In this document: positions 13,801 through 28,800 of the stretch, piece by piece
Layout of the letters: every line of letters begins with the position of its first letter
Numbering within the stretch: the stretch's first letter is position 1
NCBI GenBank assembly: GCA_916613615.1
Contig: OU744732.1
Span: 34,123,950 to 34,187,949, forward strand
Length of the DNA: 64,000 nt
Direction: 5' to 3'
Origin: Steromphala cineraria
Taxonomy: Eukaryota > Mollusca > Gastropoda > Trochida > Trochidae
Program-made: the position numbers and the translations under genes
The notes under the pieces: model-generated
The model's input: the letters and a program-made list of their open reading frames with translations, nothing else
What the model was told of the DNA's origin: nothing
Database searches by the model: none

Positions 13801-16800
13801 AAATTACTTAGTGGAGGGAACCACAAGGCATTTAGAGTGTTATAAAAATAACCCGGATATTTCACTTTTTAACATGTATAAATAGATAACAATAAAAACA
13901 TAAATGGATTTTGATTGTAGATTGAAAGATATATTTCTTTTGTCAAAACTTGTCTAATCATTTCAGAGTATCAACATATACTTTTCCAGTTGTAAACCAT
14001 TGATTTTTATCCCCCGCCGCGCGTTTAGCGCGAAGCGGGGGATATAGTATTCAGCTCCGTACGTCCGTCCGTACGTCCCGCTTCTTGTTAGCGGGATATC
14101 TAATGAACCGCTCAACCTAGAATCTTCAAACTTGGTACCAGTCTTCATCTGGGGAATACGCAGACCTGAAAAGTTTTAGGTGACCTTGACTTCATTTTCA
14201 AGGTCACAGCGAGACTTTGACCAGTTTTGAAAATGTTGTTAGCGCGATATCTAATGAACTGCTCAACCTAGAATCTTCAAACTTGGTACCAGTCTTCATC
14301 TGGGGAATAAGCAGACCTGAAAAGCTTTTGGTGACCTTGACCTCATTTTCAAGGTCACAGCGAGACTTTGACCAGTTTTGAAAATGTTGTTAGCGCGATA
14401 TCTAATGAACCGCTCAACCTAGAATCTTCAAACTTGGTACCAGTCTTCATCTGAGGAATATGCAGACTTGAAAAGTTTTTGATGACCTTGACCTCATTTT
14501 CAAGGTCACAGCGAGACTTTGGCCAGTTTTGAAAATGTTGTTAGGGCCATATCTCATGAACCCATTAACCTTGAGTCTTCACAGGGGACATAGTATTCAG
14601 CTCTGTACGTCCGTCCGTACGTCCGTCCCGCTTCTTGTTGTTAACATCAATTTGCGGCGGGGGATCTTGTCACCCTTGTGACAAATACTTGCTTTGGTGA
14701 AAATTGTGATGCAGGTGAGTTATTTTGATTCCATATCTAGAAAAAATCAATATACCGTATCCTCGCGGGTATATGACCACCCTCGAACTAAAGCCCACCC
14801 CCCATTTTTCAGGGTTGAGCAGATTGGGGTCATTCTCGGTTTAAAGCCCACCCCCCAATTCTCGGAAGTGACACAATCGATGTCAGACGATCGAGTTAGC
14901 GATGTTTACACCGGAAGCAAAATGCACAAGTTTACATCGATGTCATTTCTTGAAAAATAAAATAAATTGTCCTGTTGTTGTTTTTAATGACTATATACAT
15001 TGTCAATTAATAAAAATAAAATAATATATTGTTTTTGAATATTCATGCATCATTAACGTACTGTTAAATTTCAGCAGAAATCACGATGTATGTGGCTTCA
15101 CTTGCATCAGCGATCGGGAATTAAAATATTTGATTCCCAAAGTATAATCAAGAACTATCACTTTATAAGGCTTATTATCCATTCTAGATGTTAAATATGG
15201 CATATTTCCAAACTTATTTATCATATTTAATCAAAGTTCAAAGATATCTTTGTCAAATATACTTTCGCGAAAGCACGTTGTTTTTCTGTACTTGGAATCT
15301 CAATCGTAATTTCTTGACGACAAATAACATTATTAATATTCTTTCGTGCTCATTGTCATAATATTTGCAAGTTTTTCTTCAAATTTTATATACGTAAATA
15401 TTTCAATTAACTGCATGTTGTTTTGGAAAATGTAATATATCGAAAATGTTACACAAATATTTGAATATTTAGACATTTAATATTGTATCGAGAATATGTT
15501 GTCATGAATTTATTACAACCACGTTTCAGTTTCATACATCGTTTTCAAATCGACTTGCTGATTGGTTGACCTACATTTCTGGGCCAATGAAAAGGCTTGT
15601 AACAAATATCTCTCTACCCGTAAACACATGCAGCAAAAGCTGTCGACTGATTATTCACGTTCGTTTTTCATGAGAATAATATTATGTAATCTGATTAAAA
15701 CAAACAACAAACAATGTAAGTTAGCAATTGCAATTTATTTTATCATTCTTTTTAATAATATACGTCTGGAAAAAGTGTCATTTGATATTAAAGAAGACCT
15801 GAACAACAGTCAAAAGTATCGATGTCAATTTTCAATGCAACTCGCATGAAGGATTTTCTTGGTTGGGGTCACTCTCGGATTAAAGCCCACCCCCCTATTT
15901 TCAAGATATTTCTTTGCCGGGCCCCCTGATCTTATACCCGCGAGGATACGGTATGTTGATTTTAGATTGAACTAATTATGTGCCAAATAATCAAATATTG
16001 AAATTTGGTATCGGGTATTTGAAAAGAAAGCCTTTCTAAACGGCCCCCAGTCTAAGTAAACCTAGACTAAATAATACATGCTATACTCCCATATTGAGTC
16101 TAGCTAGATACAGTAAGGGGTCAACGTTTCGGCAATGTATAACCCTCCAATGTTATATGTGTGAAAGCAGACTATTGTGGCATGTTTAGCTGAGCCCCGA
16201 TTGGTCAATTTGATAAGTTGGCTGATGCGAGCCCTTCTACGCAAAGCTAGACTCAATATGAGTATATATATAGCGAGTAGCTTTAGTGAGACTGAAACTG
16301 CCCCCAGTCCTTTTGTTTGCAGCACTTTGTTGTTAAACTTTGAACTAAAAGTATTTTTCTCCTGTTCTCACTCAAAATAGATGTATTGAGGGAAAGAAGT
16401 TTTGATCATCAATCATTCTATTTACCAACTAACATACAGTGTATATTTTTCAAATTAAAGAATTCGGTGCGGGTGCCTCGTATGGAATGGGAATCATAGC
16501 CGGCGCCAAGATTCTTGGAATGACCGTTTTCGGTGAAGTGATCCCATATGGTTCCGCTCATGTGTATGGTGAAATGGGAATCGGGTTCATTCTTTACGGC
16601 AAGCTCAGATTTGATGGATACCTGATGAACATTGCATTCCCGTCCAGGGCAGAGATCGGATTCTACAAGTTTCCACTCGATCTCAAGTAAGTTGCAAAGA
16701 ATAGAATTGATTTTTTTACAATTCATTGTCAAATGCTGAACAAATTTGCTTTAACACGACCTGTCCAACTGTCCATTAAGTTTGTGCAGAAATTCCGCAT

Positions 16801-19800
16801 TTACTATTAGACAGTAAAAATGTTTTATACCGTATTTCCACTGCCTCTCAGTGCTTGGGGGGTAAAATGGAGCTGATTTACGGTATATTTTATTCAGTTG
16901 ATTGAAAATTGAGAACTGTTTGTGTTTATTAGATTCATTTCCGAACTTTGAATCAGTATAAACATTATCATAACATCTCTAAATCAACTGGTCTTTCACA
17001 ATTCAAGTCAATGTTTTTTTACTAGGCTGGCATCTTTTTACTAGCAATGTGCTACTGGACAAGTGCTAATTTTAAACCCTGTATTTTTAAAGGGACCATT
17101 CAAGCGGAGTATTTGTGTGGAAACGAAATTCAGGAGGACTTTCCTGTTTACAATTATATATGCTGTTTACATGATAATTTCACACTTAATTTCATATTTG
17201 TGAGATAAGCATTTTAGATGTTAAAGATTTGACAAATTGACAAAAAATAAAGTGTATCGCTCAAAAAATAAAAACATCGTGAATTGAAGCCAATCATCAA
17301 AGCTATGATCGTGGAAATGCTGTCGCAACTGATAACTTTTATTATGAATTATTTGTAAATATGCTCCTCTTCTATCAATCAAGTAGTTATTACTTAATTT
17401 TGTTAATTAATAAGCATATTACAGCACATTCGTTTTCTCACAATGCTAACCTTTCAAAATGGCGGATGAAGTCCGTTCGAGTGGTGCTTTTAAGGATGCT
17501 TGGTAGTATCGGAATAACATAATACGAATAGGCACTGCAAAGTATCCACTATATTGAGCGTTTGAAAATGAGCAATTTCCATCTATACTTTCAAAAATAA
17601 CACAACCAAATAAAACATGATCTTACGAAAAGTTCTGAACAAAGTGTGAAGTTGTGTTGTGAAAATAGCTTAAATATGTATACAGGTCATAAACAGTGTT
17701 TGAAAAATACCTATTTCCAAAACGGCTCATAGCTGACCAATGATGGTCGTTATAATGCTCATATTTAGATAAGATAACATGTACATTAGAACATGGATAA
17801 AGCGAACAATCAGATATAACGAACATATTTTTAAGTCCCGTCAAAAGCTCTATGTGTGGCGGCCAAACGTGAGTAGCAAACACTGGATATAGCAAACTAA
17901 ATTCTATGGTCCCTTGGAGTTCGTTATATCCAAGTTCTACTGTATAAACTTGAATTTGAAAAGTACCAATATATTACAATATATATTGCAGTACACTGCA
18001 ATACAGAAATGAGGGACGATACCCATACTTAGTATGTATACCGAGTACCGTAATTTCTCTATTAATTCGACATCTCTAATAATTCAACCACATCATATTC
18101 TAGTGAGGTAACAAATTCAAAAAACTTCTAGTATAACAACCAAGTGCCAAAAGTCATTAAAGTTGATGCTCCTATGATTCATCTCTTGCTTAAGATCATT
18201 GTTTGATATGAAAAGAACAAATTACAAAGCGTAATAATCTCGACTTTAGAAATCAAAATATCTTCATAATGAAGACATTTCCATTATTATATGGCCATGC
18301 ATCGTTAAAACCTATGCATTTAAATTACACATTATTTATCTAAAATTCAACCATGGTGGCGAATGAGCGATCAAAAGTGAAAAATAGTTCAACCTTAAAC
18401 ATTTTCAGGAAATCTTTTGAATATTTGAGGGTTGAATTAATAGAGAAATTACGGTAAACATGAACTACCTTGCAGGCTAACAATGGACATGGAACTGGTA
18501 CCGCTACGGATGACACTGAAAGGTCTGGTTACCCTGGAGATCAATCTGGTCTTCAAGAAGATCAAGAAGACGCTGTACAGCGCCCTCATCTGGCAGTACT
18601 CGACCCCCACGGTCAGGAAGCGTCTCGTGGACACTGGCACCAAGGAGGAGGATAAATCACCTCCCCAGTTCTTGGACTATGTGGATAATACAGTGAGTAA
18701 ATTATAGATAAAACAGTGGATAAATCTGTGAGTAAATTATGGATAAAACGGTGGATAAATCTGTGAGTAAATTATGGATTAAACAGTGAGTAGATCATTG
18801 ATACAAAATGCAATGGTGAGTAAATTATGGAGAAAACACTGGATAAGACAGTGAGTCAATTATGAACAAAACAGTTAGTCATTTATGGATAAAACAGTGC
18901 GTCAGTTACAAACAAAACAGTGAGGGGGGTAAATTATATATGTTCCTTTTATCAAATTTCTTTCTAAATTATCTGACAAATTATAAATATCGCTTATATC
19001 AATATATGTAACAATAGATTGTACTCTTCTTATAATATGCCGTATTGTGAGATTCTTAAAAATAACTTTGTAATTTCTTATCTTCTTACACTCAAGTAAA
19101 AAGCATACTCAATACCAAAGATTATGGATTAATCACATTATTGATGAACTCTTGTCTCTTAAATTTCATTTGATAAAAGGTACATCAACATAGCGATCGT
19201 CCTAATCACGTGTCTACTGTTTCTCTATTTCTATCAATTTGAACTGAGAGAACAAGTTTGTGAAATATTCGTCAAATTTATCAAGGGCGCTGCTGGACGA
19301 AAGAAACGATCCATCTCCTCCACAAGGAACTGTTTAGTGCGCCAACTGCCTTTTCGAGACTACACGGAAGCTGCGGTAGAGGTCGCTGTAGCCGCACATG
19401 ACGACAGGAGTCAGGTCCAGCTGTATCTCGATGTGGGAACTAAACCCGGACTCAGCGATGTGATCAGTGGAGCAAATCTGGGTGGGCCATCTACAATTGT
19501 TACAGAGGTACGTTGTGCAGTAAATATATTTGTGCAGATGTACCGGGGGCGTAGCTCAGTGGTAGAGTGTCCACTCGTCACCCGGTGGACCAGGGTTCGA
19601 TTCCGGGTCGCGTCATACCAAAACACGTTACAAAGGTGAGAGTTGTTGCTGTCTTGCTTGACACTCAGCATTTTAAAGGCAGCACAATGCATTAACTGGC
19701 GCTGCACTGTGGCTGCCGGGTGCTTAGGCACAACCTGAATTTCCGATAATGTATGTATGTACTAAGGATAATAAAGTGATTTGCCCACCCGTGGCTGATT

Positions 19801-22800
19801 ATCTAAGAACAACACTGTTGTTTGTCGATTTGTGCTCATGGTATCGTGCAAAAATTAAATTGACACAGAAAGCCACGTTACCTTATACATGTTTTATACC
19901 GTCCTTGGTCCGGTTAATGTTTATGTACAGATATCCAATAAAGAAAGTACCTTGAGTTTTCAAAACAGTCAAGCAAGGCGATGGGCCATTTACAATTACC
20001 ATTGAGTTACTTCATGGAGCCTCTTTACACGTCTTGTTGGTGAAAAGACTATATATTCTTGACAACCATAGCATAACTTATTTACCTTATTTTGTCCAGT
20101 AAATGAAGATGTATCAATTGATTATATGGTAAGGGTGCCTCAAGTACTCTTGTTAGCTAAGGAAATTACAGAAAAAGCTGTTAAGTGCCCTTGTAGCAAA
20201 TGTTACAACTTACTTTATGGTAAATATTGTAATCAAAACAGAGAACTTTTGTTCGGAATCACCTGTCTTATTTTAGAGTTAATTATGAAAACAAATTACA
20301 AATCAATACTGAAAAGTAAAAAAGTGAAAATATCTTTTTTTCATGGTATTGAGTAATTAAATAATGAATTCTCAGTGCACTATAAGAAGATGAGAATCTA
20401 TTCAAACCTCAATTTTTGAGTTCCTTGTTTTCGGTTTAACCGTGAATATGAAGAAATTATCATGTGATTACTCATGTTAGTCATAATTCTTTACATACAG
20501 AAATTCAAGAAACATGGAGTGCCAATGTTCATCACCGTGTTCGGTGAGAACAGCGCAGGAACTAGAACAACTGTCACCTGTAACATCCCGACCTATGACG
20601 TCACAGTCCCAGGGGGTCGTCTTACAGCGGACTTCCGGTCTACCAGTAACCCAGGGGAACTACACGCCCACGTGGTCGTTTACGAGGATTCAGAGTTGGT
20701 GAAGTCAGAAATCGGAGTTGGACTTGGAATGGGAATATATGCTGATGAAATCATAGGATTCAACATGATAGATCTCAGCCAGCGGGACAATGGGCACTAC
20801 AATCGTAAGTATTGATAATGACCAATCTAAAAAGGATGGTAGCATGTTTTTTGATATTATATATTTTAGATTTTTCACTTATAATTATATGTTAATGGCA
20901 GATGTATTTTTATGATTGTCTAAAAAATCTCATTACACAAACAGATCATCAGTAGTTAGTGAACAAATTATAAAGATTCACATAATGTTCAGTTGCGGCC
21001 ATTTTTGTGTGAACACCTTGAAGGCACTTAAGCGTTAAATATGATTAGTTAAAAGCAAAGGAATATCCCAATGATGTTTTAAGTTTTAAAACTGTTTAAA
21101 CATTCATTTCTTTAAATACCTCTATGATTTGAATATTTCTCATACACATGTCAAATAGGAATAATAACAGAGAAAATTGAATTAGATGATTGCATCACCA
21201 TGAGTGATGGTGTTGGTCTGATTTTAATGAGATTGATTGAACAAAAATTTGTTTTTGACGCCAGCATCGACTGACAACTACGGTCACGTGGCCCTGGAGC
21301 ACTTCACTGGTTTGAAAGAAGGACGTCTGATTGGTCCAGTGTTCGCCGAGTTCAACAACATGAACCACGCTGGGTCTTGTGTCAAGGAGTGCATGATGTA
21401 CCCGGAGGGCAAGTGTCTGAGTGTCAACTTCGACTATGGCACCAGTGGTCATTGTGAACTCTTGGAAGCTATAGAAGGTCATCACTATCATCTGGCTGTG
21501 GTAAGAAATACTGAATATTTGATCATGTAATAAATTCTCTATATATAATGTAGAAAGTGATGCTTGAGAACTGAATCCCCCCTGCTTCAAAAACTTAATG
21601 AATTTAATAAGACAGATAAATTTAAGCTGTGAGTCTTAGTATGTTTCTGTGGTAATATTTGCTTACAGGCAGGCTTACTTCTGCTTGTACGGAAAAGTGT
21701 TTCGGATTTATCAATCTCGAAGTGATCTGGGGAAAAATATCAAATTAGCAGTAAGTCGTGCTGAACAATGTCATCAACTGTCGGTAGTGAAAATTATCTT
21801 GTTGTATGTTTTGTTATGTCTCCTTATGTTGGTGGAAGAAAAAATTTTCAAAGTGTATACCGGTACCTTGACATCAGCATGTCAGAGAATAGTGTTGTCA
21901 TACACTCATAGTAACTTACCATTGATAAGGTTTTTCTGCTCCGCTTACAAATTATCAGTTTCATTACGTTTTACGTCAACAATATGCATATGGTTTATAT
22001 TTTTTTAAATTTAAAGGAATGTGATATGTTTGGCACCTAGTATTTCAATTATGAGCACATTAACAAAGCAGTTAACATTGTGCTGTGTTCAAACATTTAA
22101 GTCTCAAACATCAAGTCAAGCAATTTTATGATATAGAAGGAAACTACAGGGACGGATACAATGCTCTCATTTGGATGGGGTACACTCTTTTTAGGTCACA
22201 AATATTGAATCCAATACTTTCGATCAAAGATTATGTTTGTATAAATATCTACTGGATCTAACTTCCCTGCATTATATGCTTTCAATATTCTTTTATAGTT
22301 ATTTGTTCGTTACTGTCAGTACAACATTCAACATTTACTGTATATACCAGTTAATAGGGATGTACCACGCACCCCTTTGGATACACCAACAAACTACCAA
22401 CCCGTTACTAATAAATAATAAATCCAAACTTGTAAATTCTACATTAATTTCTCGCCCGTTGAAGATATTGCTGTTTTATAAATCTACAAAGTAATTACAC
22501 ATTGTGTAATAGCATTGCACGCTGATTTAGTGAAGTGACATCATATATGTATGATGCCACAATGTCAGCTGCCATTGTCATGTCTTCCAATTTCTTTATA
22601 TATGCAAGGATGTTATAAAAAGAATTCTAAACTCAGTCCCGTTTGATAAATTGTTTTAAAACTTGTGAATGGTATTTGAGTTTTATTCACTTAAAAATAC
22701 ACCGAACCATTCACTCGTTTCATAAAAATGATATTAAACGGAATGTCGTTTAGTATTCTCTTTATAGATGATACGTTTGTGTGAAGAGCTTTCTTGATCT

Positions 22801-25800
22801 GACAACAACAAATCCAATGTTACAGTCTGGTCAGTATGCCCATTTCGAGCGTATCGGGGTCGGTCTGGCGTACGAGTTCATCTACAGAGATCTACCGTTG
22901 CTACACACAGCCATGTACTACTTCAACCTCTACCTTAAAAACAATCTTGGGTTCGAATCTATACTTCACAGTGAAGGTGTTGTGGTTGATACAAGTCCTC
23001 CTGAACCAGGTAATGCGTTTTGTTTCATATATTTTTGTAAAAGTATCATTTAAAAACATTTAAGACATTTAAAAGTTAAATGTTTTGAGCTTTTGAGCTG
23101 TTGGATTTTTCTATCAGGTTCAGATCAACGATGTGTGTAGATGTACCTTAAAGTGGCAGTAGCACGTTTTTTGATAACTTTATATTTTTTAATTTTCACG
23201 GATAATAGTAAATTTATGATAAGTGTATTTTTTGGATAGCGTCAAAAATTTCATAATACAAACCAATCATCCTTAGTCAGGGGACAAAGTATGAAGATTC
23301 ACCTTAAATTCATGGGTGGCCATGTGTAAACAACTTTAATCCATTTTGTGTAAGAAAAGGGAATCATATGGCTAAACTTTACATAATATATTTGAATTAT
23401 TACTGCTCCATTTAGTTTAAATGCATTATCGTTCAATTGGAACCATTCCTTTTCATTTTCCTGATCCCCCTAAAAATGTGCTATTGCCCCTTTAAACTGA
23501 AGTTTAGGCAAATAAATCGAAAAGTAAACTTACAAATGTAATTCCTAGAGTTCAACTTTTGTCAGTTATGAATGACTGGTAATTTATTATGTTAATTTTG
23601 CATGTACATGTACAGTAACAGACGTTTGCAGACACCTTATGTTTTACAAATACTAACTAGGCAAAATTAAAAAGTTATTCTTGATGAACCACCTTTTAAC
23701 ATCTAAGAGGACATTTGGCCAGTCTAACTTTCAATATAGAACAGTGCTCCAGATAATTTTTGGAGCTATTGCATATTTTCTCTCTGGTTTGATGACAATT
23801 GAGTATTGACGATTTTTTATAGTGTATTTTAGTCAAATTTTGCTCCCCTGATTTTGGATATTTCATAATAGAAATGAGATTTACAATTGTTATTTAATTT
23901 AAATAGATATAGCTCTGCATATTGAACATTATCTTAAAATGTAAAAATACTTATAAACATGTTTAAAGCACTGAATATTGATATTTTGAAAAGTTATGAT
24001 ATCCATTTTTGTCAAGTTTAGGTTGGATTATGCTAGCGTAGTTTACAAATTGCTGCTTACAGTATGCAAGCCATTTGATTCTTTTGGCTTTTAAAGGATT
24101 TGTTACGTAAAATAGTTAAAAATACGCAGATATGCTGTTGCTTATTTGGAGCACTGCAGAAATCATCCTACTGTATCAGTGTATATGTCTCTGCGTTATG
24201 CTACAACCTGTCCCCTGATTGTGCTGAGTTTGCCCTCCACAGGTCTGATGGCCAATGTTGGTGAGGACTCTCTGGAGATCGCCCGATGTGAGGACCTGGT
24301 ACCAGACCAGAGACCTGAGTGGGAGGACAGGTGCAGAGGTGTGGACGGAGATCTTGAGAACCACAGGTAATGTTCAGTCAAAATAATGATGTCTGATGAA
24401 GGAGTCAAAAGACCCCGAAACATGTAACAACACCATTCCGGTCATTCTCTCCCCACAGAGGCAGCTTAGTCATACCCGAGTTAGCCTCTGTTCTATTACG
24501 GCTAATACATGGGATAGAAAGGTAGAAATCTCATTTGAGGCAATCGAAGTTAGTTATGCAATCAGCGACGACGTTTCAAAAGTGGTCATTCGCAAAACCT
24601 AGGATATTTCCGTGCAAAGTTATCGTTGAAATTTAACATCCAGGGGAGATAGCTCTTTCTTTTACAAAAATTTGCTTTTTACCTTCTCATTAGTATTTGT
24701 TTGGTTAATCAGGAAAATAAAGTCTATCATAAAACAAATAATAATTTACACAATTACAAAGCAGTTTCTATCTAATGAAAAACCCTAACCATATCTGATT
24801 TTCAAATATTTTCCCTCACACTGTTAATGAAAAATAAACATAAAGGCATATTTTCCATGTCACTATATATATGACCGTTAAGTATTCCCCAAGTCGTGGA
24901 TATCCAAAAGGTGTTTTCATTGGCTGCAAATAAGGGAGATATCTCAAGTTACAACTTTTTACCGCTAGGGCTATCTGCTGGAACCCCAGGATCTTGGCTT
25001 AATAGAACAGAGGCTTGCTCGCTGCCTCTTTTGGGAGAGAATGCATTCTGGTACTCTTTGCAGATAACTCTGTTTGTTGTGAATGGGTCTCCTCTATTTC
25101 TCAAATCAAAATATTTTATCAGTAAAACAATGCTTTGACGTCACGTTTCATCTACAATGTCACAATCTATATGGCCGACGGCGGCTAGTTGGCCTATACT
25201 GGGAAGTAGGTGTAGAGTGTTTTCTTTAATTTTGGGACCGCATTAATAAACCAAATATCATATTTTCACTCTGGAAATACAAATATTTAGCCACTCATTT
25301 CATTTACAAAGTATGTCATGTACACTCATATGATATCCTCTATTTATGTGAGGTTATAACTTTTAGTATGTATATAGATGATAATTTTGGAATCTATAAA
25401 TTTACTGTTAACAGTCATATTACCTTTTATTACATATTAGCTTTAATTCTTGATATTGGTATAAGAATCATCCATGACGGGCCTGGATCAATGACGTTAT
25501 TCAACGGTGACGAGGCGCTGACAGATCTACTCTATACAAGGGCCAACAGATACGTTTCTGGTAAGTCATTTTTTTTATAGTAATAATGGTCATGTACGGT
25601 TACAAATCACACTTATTAGAGCCCTGCTAAAACAAAGTCGGGGTATATAGCGCTCCGCTTGTCCGTTCGTCATTGTTTCTGGAGCATAACTATTTGACTT
25701 AGAAACTTCGAATTTTGTATGGATGTTACCTATGTGGTGCAGATTTACCTTTAGGGGATTCAATTCCAGGCGACCGAAATATTTTGACATTTTGGCCCTA

Positions 25801-28800
25801 AAACAGCCAAATTTCTGACTTTGTTCAGTTTCTGGACCATAACTTGAAAACTATTTGACGCTTTGGGGTTTTCAAATCCATGATTATTCCTCTTAATAAA
25901 ATTGTATTTTTAATTCTGTTAGTCCTGCTTCATCACTTTCTATTTAATTGGATCCCTAATACAGTCTAGGTTCTAATTCTGCAAATCTACGCTAAATAAA
26001 GGAAAAAATGGAGGTACAATAATCATTATATAAATTTCAAAGACTAAATTTCTACTCTTTTTCAGACTATTCCATATTTTTTAACAAAAATTCCATGAAT
26101 TTAGACTATCTATGAATCATTGTACCGCCACAAATGGCTGAAATATTGTCCAAGTGGTGTTAAACCTGCACTCACGGCTATTTAGAAAGCTGTCAGAGGA
26201 TAGTATCTTTAACATAAATATACTCAACGAAAACATCAGTGTGTCCTTGTGGTTCCTGATAAGGTTTGTGGAACTGTCACATATTTTAAGTAACACTCTA
26301 TACACATGGCTATAAAGTGAAACCAAAGACAATATGGAATCTGAGTACATCTTTGCTATTTTCATAAAATGGATCACTTGCAATCAACAAAGGACCAAAT
26401 TTGAGAAGGTATCAACATTTTGCAACCTAATTAGCTAATCTATAACTATGATACAGTAATGCTTGACCATTATCTTGTTGTGATTGAAAAAGAATAGTGT
26501 CAGCAAACAGACCCAGCCTTATAAACAATAGATCCTTATCTCATATCTGTCCTCAGTGTGTCAGCTTTAATGAGGTCGGCTATGCCTCACAAGAGCAATA
26601 GAAAATCTTCATCCCGGATGAAGGAGTGCAGGTTTAAGCATTAACTCACTCACTGAATCTATGTTACAGCAAACTGGGACGGTATCCACGACAAGGAGAC
26701 GGGTATCCTGGGGTACTCGTGGACGGTGGGTCGGGCGGTCTGTCTGGAGGAGATCCACCCCCACCACGACCCCCACTTCCATCTGTTCCATGAGTCGGAG
26801 TGGACTCACACCGGCATCATCTCACCCATTCCAGAGAAATACGACCCATTGCCTGGTAGGTTTTGATAGAGAATCTTCTTTAAGCTATTGGGCTTTCATG
26901 GGTCCGAAAAGATGGACTTGAGAACTCGAGGGGTCAGACTCGATTCGTACCCGAGTACCTGACATTTTATTCTTGCCCAAGGATTTATGGATTTTTATAG
27001 CCCTTAAATCATTGCCTTACCTAAAGAACCTTGTTTAATAGTTGAGATTGTATACCATATATAAGAAATCTTTTAAATGGTCGTATATAAAATAATTTTG
27101 ATATCAACGCTTGAAATGGTAATGTTGATCATCCTTCTTCACACAAAAGTGACAGACAGAAATAACTTAAATGATTAACAGTGTTGAATACTTTTCGGGT
27201 CCTCGAGTCCCAACAAATGGACTCAATAAGCTGGGCCCGACATGAGCTTGAGTTCATGAGTACAAGTTGAAGCCCTATTGTAAACATTATTTTTGGGTCC
27301 CAATTTATGTCATTTTCTAATCCTTAGGTTATTTGCTGAACACTTGCACATTCTAGCATTTAACTAAAGCCTTGGTGGTTAAAAATATATTTTAGAAGAC
27401 TACTTTATGCCATTTTCTAACCTTTTTGAACCAAAACCGATTATTTGCAGAATATTTGCACATTATTGTATTTAGCCAAAGTCTTGGTGGTGAGAAATAT
27501 ATTTTGGATGACCCTTTATGCCTTTCTTTAACTCTTTATGACTATTTGGAATATAGAAGTAATAATGAGAACCACTTGTGGCTGAAAAAGTATTCAAGCA
27601 GCGTAATACTTTAGTTTGGGATGACCCTTTATGCCTTCTTAAACCCTTGGTGACCATGTTTGACTGTTTGTAAATCAAGAGTGATAATAAAATTATATGA
27701 AATTTGTACAAAAATAATTTCATTTCCAGATGGGAAGTATTACATCACCCTACGGGCCTTCAACAAGGTTGAGTATGGGGGTCCCCTGGTGACAACGATC
27801 TGTCACACCACCCCCCTCGCAATCGACAACTCTCCCCCCTTCATGCACGACATCTACAACATCACATACGATGAGGATACCTTCCTCATCACTGCAATGT
27901 ACAACGCAAGGTAAGCATAATGTGTAGCACAGTGGTGTAGTGGTTAGCTTGCTGGCCTCTCACAACAGAGACCCGGGTTCGAATCCCGGTGGAGACACCA
28001 AAAATTTTTGACTTGGGTCTCATCGTGTGTTGTGTCCCTGGGCAAGACACTTCATCCACATTGCACTCAGTTCACCCATCTGTACAAATGTGTACCTGGA
28101 CAAAGGGGAAGTACGGACCTATACGGTCGCGCGGAGCGCTTGTTAATTGGCGGCACCGAATGTACTATCCCTCCAGGGTAATAATACCCATGGCGCTTTG
28201 AGCATGCTTTGTCATGGATATATGCATGGTATAAGAAAGCTATTATAATCCTATACCGTAGGGATACAGGCTTTGCTTTGTAGTGCCTTGAGCATGTCTG
28301 TCAAGATGGACTGGACGCACATATAAATATGTTTATTGTTATAATTATTATTATTAATAATGTACATGTCAGCTTTCTTTATTCTAATCCAGACATGAAT
28401 TATTGCGCGATATGATGAATTGGAAGATTTACTATAAAAGATTTGTATGAATTTTAGAAACATGATGTTGCATGATGACTTTCCTTACAACACAGGATCA
28501 TAGAGCTCAAAGTCTCTCTATAACAACCATTTTGAATATGTATCTAAAACTATCTATTATTTCTTGAAGTTGATATACATGTTATTTCACAAATTAAAAT
28601 TCGGATGTTTATATAAATCGAAATGATTGATTTATTCCACCATTGACATGTCATAATGATAAAATTACATTAAATTAAATATCATGCATATCATAGTTTT
28701 GGCAAAATTTATTGCATAATTCATTTTGTTAAAGCAGGTTTTTATAATCAAGCATGATTAGCAGCTGCTATCAGTTTTTGTGAAGTTTCCATCGCCGCCG

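Noticed and set aside
18692..18698. GTGAGT as the exon 12 donor
   Set aside because: Best-looking site, but it leaves phase 0, which no plausible exon 13 acceptor accepts; GTAAAT at 18697 fits. RNA could still overturn this.
19181..19250. Hydrophobic open stretch (Y-I-N-I-A-I-V-L-I-T-C-L-L-F-L-Y-F-Y) before exon 13, a candidate membrane segment
   Set aside because: It lies in the pyrimidine-rich 3' end of the intron; an acceptor at 19179 fails the phase test, whereas 19251 and 19257 pass.
19548..19620. Possible tRNA gene
   Set aside because: A and B boxes and an anticodon-type stem are present, but the acceptor stem does not close and the sequence runs into a SINE body.
24146..24602. Open frames around exon 18 read as a separate gene
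   Set aside because: Only 24243-24366 has splice sites and phase agreement; the rest is intron or other-frame translation.
27926..28000. Possible tRNA gene
   Set aside because: Strong T-arm, but followed by a conserved SINE central segment and LINE-like tail; inverted copies occur at 34960 and 54130.
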